Source: Litoreibacter halocynthiae | GTDB lineage: Bacteria; Pseudomonadota; Alphaproteobacteria; Rhodobacterales; Rhodobacteraceae | Length of the DNA stretch: 64,000 nucleotides | Direction: 5' to 3' | Assembly: GCF_004365635.1 (NCBI RefSeq) | Contig: NZ_SOBH01000004.1 | Location: forward strand, 62,001-126,000 | In this document: positions 62,500-64,000 of the stretch, in pieces | How the letters are laid out: each line of letters begins with the position of its first letter | Numbering within the stretch: the first letter of the stretch is position 1 | Notes under the pieces: model-generated | The model's database searches: none | What the model saw: only the letters and a program-made list of their open reading frames with translations | What the model was told of the DNA's origin: nothing | Translations under genes and position numbers: made by a program

Positions 62500-63277
62500 T
62501 GACCTTAAATTATTGATCGATGCTGCGCAGGCCAGCGGAGATATCGCGCGCAAGTACTTCAACGCGTCACCCGAGGTGTGGGATAAGGCAGGTAATGCTG
62601 GACCCGTAACCGAGGCCGATCTGGCTATCGACGATATGCTGAGAACCGATCTGTTGGCCGCCCGCGCGACCTACGGATGGCTGTCCGAAGAAACCGAGGA
62701 TGACAGCGCCAGACTGTCTCGCGACCGCGTGTTTATCGTTGATCCAATTGATGGCACTCGTGCGTTTATTGCTGGGGAACGTCATTTTTCCCACTCTCTT
62801 GCGATCGCGGAAAATGGCAGGATCACCACCGCGGTGGTTTATGTCCCGATGATGGATTTGCTGTTCGCAGCCACAGAGTCCGGCCACGCGACCCTAAATG
62901 GCGAGGATATCGTCACTTCATCTCGACCTGATCTAGATGGAGCGACGGTCCTGGCGACCAAGCCAAACATGCGGCCTGAGCACTGGATTGGTGACGTTCC
63001 ACCGGTCCAGCGCAAGTTTCGCCCGTCTTTGGCCTATCGCCTCTGCTTGGTAGCGCAAGGGCGCTACGACGCAATGCTCACGCTGCGCGATTGCTGGGAA
63101 TGGGACATCGCTGCGGGTGACCTGATCGTGCGGCAGGCAGGTGGAACCGTGACCGACCGCCATGACAGCCCGCTGGCCTTTAACAACCCGCATCCGAAGA
63201 CCAAAGGCTGCCATGCAGCTGGCCCAATACTGCATAAAGCCTTGCAGGCCCGCATTCGTCAGCCAGAGCCTCAATAA
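62486..63277 (+). CDS. cysQ: Inositol monophosphatase family, CysQ-like (3',5'-bisphosphate nucleotidase)
   Basis: A 263-residue phosphatase. Metal site motifs: EETEDD, then VDPIDGTRAFIAG and the C-terminal WEWDIAAGDLIVRQAGG. It probably removes the 3'-phosphate from PAP, protecting sulfate assimilation. The start is TTG at 62486, since no ATG or GTG lies earlier in the frame; it overlaps the pmbA end by 14 bases. DUF4170 and waaA follow. Inositol monophosphatase is an alternative, though the order with waaA is typical of cysQ in this family. Confidence 0.9.
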   Translation: MPATDDLKLLIDAAQASGDIARKYFNASPEVWDKAGNAGPVTEADLAIDDMLRTDLLAARATYGWLSEETEDDSARLSRDRVFIVDPIDGTRAFIAGERHFSHSLAIAENGRITTAVVYVPMMDLLFAATESGHATLNGEDIVTSSRPDLDGATVLATKPNMRPEHWIGDVPPVQRKFRPSLAYRLCLVAQGRYDAMLTLRDCWEWDIAAGDLIVRQAGGTVTDRHDSPLAFNNPHPKTKGCHAAGPILHKALQARIRQPEPQ

Positions 63278-63345
63278 GCCCCTGTTGCTACCCAGAGCCA
63301 TCGCCTATTGTCGCCGCAATTCGAAGTAACACCGGAGCTACCCTC

Positions 63346-63591
63346 ATGACCCAGCGCCTTCACCTTGTTTTCGGCGGCGAGCTTGTCGACCCGACAAAGA
63401 ACGCCTTCAAAGACGTCAACGACATCCACATCGTCGGAATGTATCCGGACTACGCCACTGCCTATGACGCATGGAAGTCTGAAGCGCAAAAGACAGTCGA
63501 TAACGCGCACATGCGCTATTTCATCGCGCATATCCACCGCCTGCGCGACGAAAAAACCGAAGCATCACCGACAGAAGAGCTCGGTAGCTAA
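63346..63591 (+). CDS. DUF4170 domain protein
   Basis: An 81-residue protein of the DUF4170 type: LHLVFGGELVDPTKNAFKD, VNDIHIVGMYPDYATAYDAWKSEAQKTVD and AHMRYFIAHIHRLRD. The function is unknown. It lies between cysQ and waaA with an ACCGGAGC ribosome-binding site, and is probably in the same transcript as both. The closing residues are acidic. Family members in Rhodobacteraceae sit at this same place. Confidence 0.9.
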   Translation: MTQRLHLVFGGELVDPTKNAFKDVNDIHIVGMYPDYATAYDAWKSEAQKTVDNAHMRYFIAHIHRLRDEKTEASPTEELGS

Positions 63592-63612
63592 CTCGACCAT
63601 ACAGGCCCCGCG

Positions 63613-64000
63613 ATGGCGTTTTCACCAATGCTGGCACTTTATCTGACGGCGTCTCGCTGGATGGTTCCGCTTGCTAATCGCAAGCTGGCCTCCCGCTTGG
63701 CCGATGGAAAAGAAGACCCCGATCGTATCGACGAGCGTCGAGGCATCGCCTCGCAGCCGCGCCCGCGCGGCGAGCTAATCTGGTTTCATGCCGCTTCGGT
63801 CGGGGAGTCCCTCTCGTTGCTGGACCTTATCGAGTCCTTGATCGACGAAAGACCCGACTTGAATGTGCTTATCACCACAGGCACCCGTAGTTCAGCCGAT
63901 TTGCTCGAGTCGCGACTTCCCGACCAGACCATTCACCAGTTTGTGCCACTGGACGCGCGGCCATTCGTTCAATCCTTTCTTGATCACTGGAAGCCGGACG
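63613..64000 (+). CDS. waaA: 3-deoxy-D-manno-octulosonic acid (Kdo) transferase, 5' part only
   Basis: WaaA adds Kdo to lipid A at the inner membrane. The visible 129 codons start MAFSPMLALYLTASRWMVP, a membrane-linked N-terminus, followed by ELIWFHAASVGESLSLLDLI and NVLITTGTRSSADLL, the WaaA (KdtA) family blocks, then HQFVPLDARPFVQSFLDHWKPD. The rest runs off the right edge. It closes the pmbA–cysQ–DUF4170 series. Confidence 0.93.
   Translation, partial: MAFSPMLALYLTASRWMVPLANRKLASRLADGKEDPDRIDERRGIASQPRPRGELIWFHAASVGESLSLLDLIESLIDERPDLNVLITTGTRSSADLLESRLPDQTIHQFVPLDARPFVQSFLDHWKPD

Noticed and set aside
1-64000. Prophage, insertion sequence, integrative element or defence island
   Set aside because: No transposase, integrase, phage structural gene, restriction or toxin–antitoxin gene, tRNA attachment site or terminal inverted repeat was seen.

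Overview
The window reads as chromosomal DNA of an alphaproteobacterium of the family Rhodobacteraceae (Roseobacter group). The grounds are gene content and order typical of that family: two Rhodobacter-type porins, a DUF3576–leuS–lptE–holA run, a lolA–ftsK–aminotransferase–amidase–ubiH block, a pmbA–cysQ–DUF4170–waaA run, and two GcvT-type flavin dehydrogenases. No tRNA, rRNA, CRISPR array, insertion sequence or prophage was seen. Coding density is high, with many ATGA or stop/stop overlaps and clear intrinsic terminators.

Region by region. 0–12 kb: housekeeping genes (purH 5' part, heparinase-like, rsmB, dapB, rbfA, truB, rpsO) mixed with small membrane proteins, an SDHAF4 gene with a broken second copy, a fluoroacetate-dehalogenase-like hydrolase and an N-anchored RTX protein. 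12–20 kb: rsmJ, pnp with a structured leader, a dienelactone hydrolase, an L,D-transpeptidase, a 1-Cys peroxiredoxin, an aldehyde dehydrogenase, a decayed 4-hydroxyphenylpyruvate dioxygenase gene and uraH. 20–29.8 kb: a long minus-strand series with thiolase, free-Met-sulfoxide reductase, an XRE-cupin regulator, a LysE exporter, a GFA protein, two tandem dimethylglycine/sarcosine-dehydrogenase-like enzymes, RarD and an RluA-type pseudouridine synthase. 29.8–35 kb: a lower-GC stretch with a STAS/anti-sigma-type kinase pair, a cytoplasmic gamma-glutamyltransferase, hspQ, an AEC transporter, an SLT lipoprotein and lolA. 35–49 kb: ftsK, a class I aminotransferase, an amidase, ubiH, a Trm112-like protein, a LonN-domain protein, a CnoX/YbbN-like thioredoxin, xthA, an MFS transporter, an OmpR-type regulator, ribA, a second L,D-transpeptidase and yggS. 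49–51.5 kb: two tandem porins with a shared, nearly identical core. 51.7–64 kb: the DUF3576–leuS–lptE–holA series, a GST, a BaiN-like flavoprotein, a MscS channel, a crotonase/SDR pair, pmbA, cysQ, DUF4170 and the start of waaA.

How the genes work together. Envelope building (lptE, lolA, waaA, porins, two L,D-transpeptidases, SLT lipoprotein), translation and RNA maturation (rsmB, rsmJ, rbfA, truB, rpsO, pnp, leuS) and DNA maintenance (ftsK, holA, xthA) dominate. The most coherent metabolic unit is the 21.6–28 kb group, which looks like an N-methyl amine (dimethylglycine or sarcosine-like) demethylation module with its own regulator and exporter; that role is inferred. No clearly new multi-gene system stands out. 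The best leads are local: the HPPD remnant, the SDHAF4 duplication, the porin mosaic, a terminator-like hairpin 19 bases before leuS, a crotonase that has lost both catalytic glutamates, and a 30-codon reading frame closed by its own terminator.
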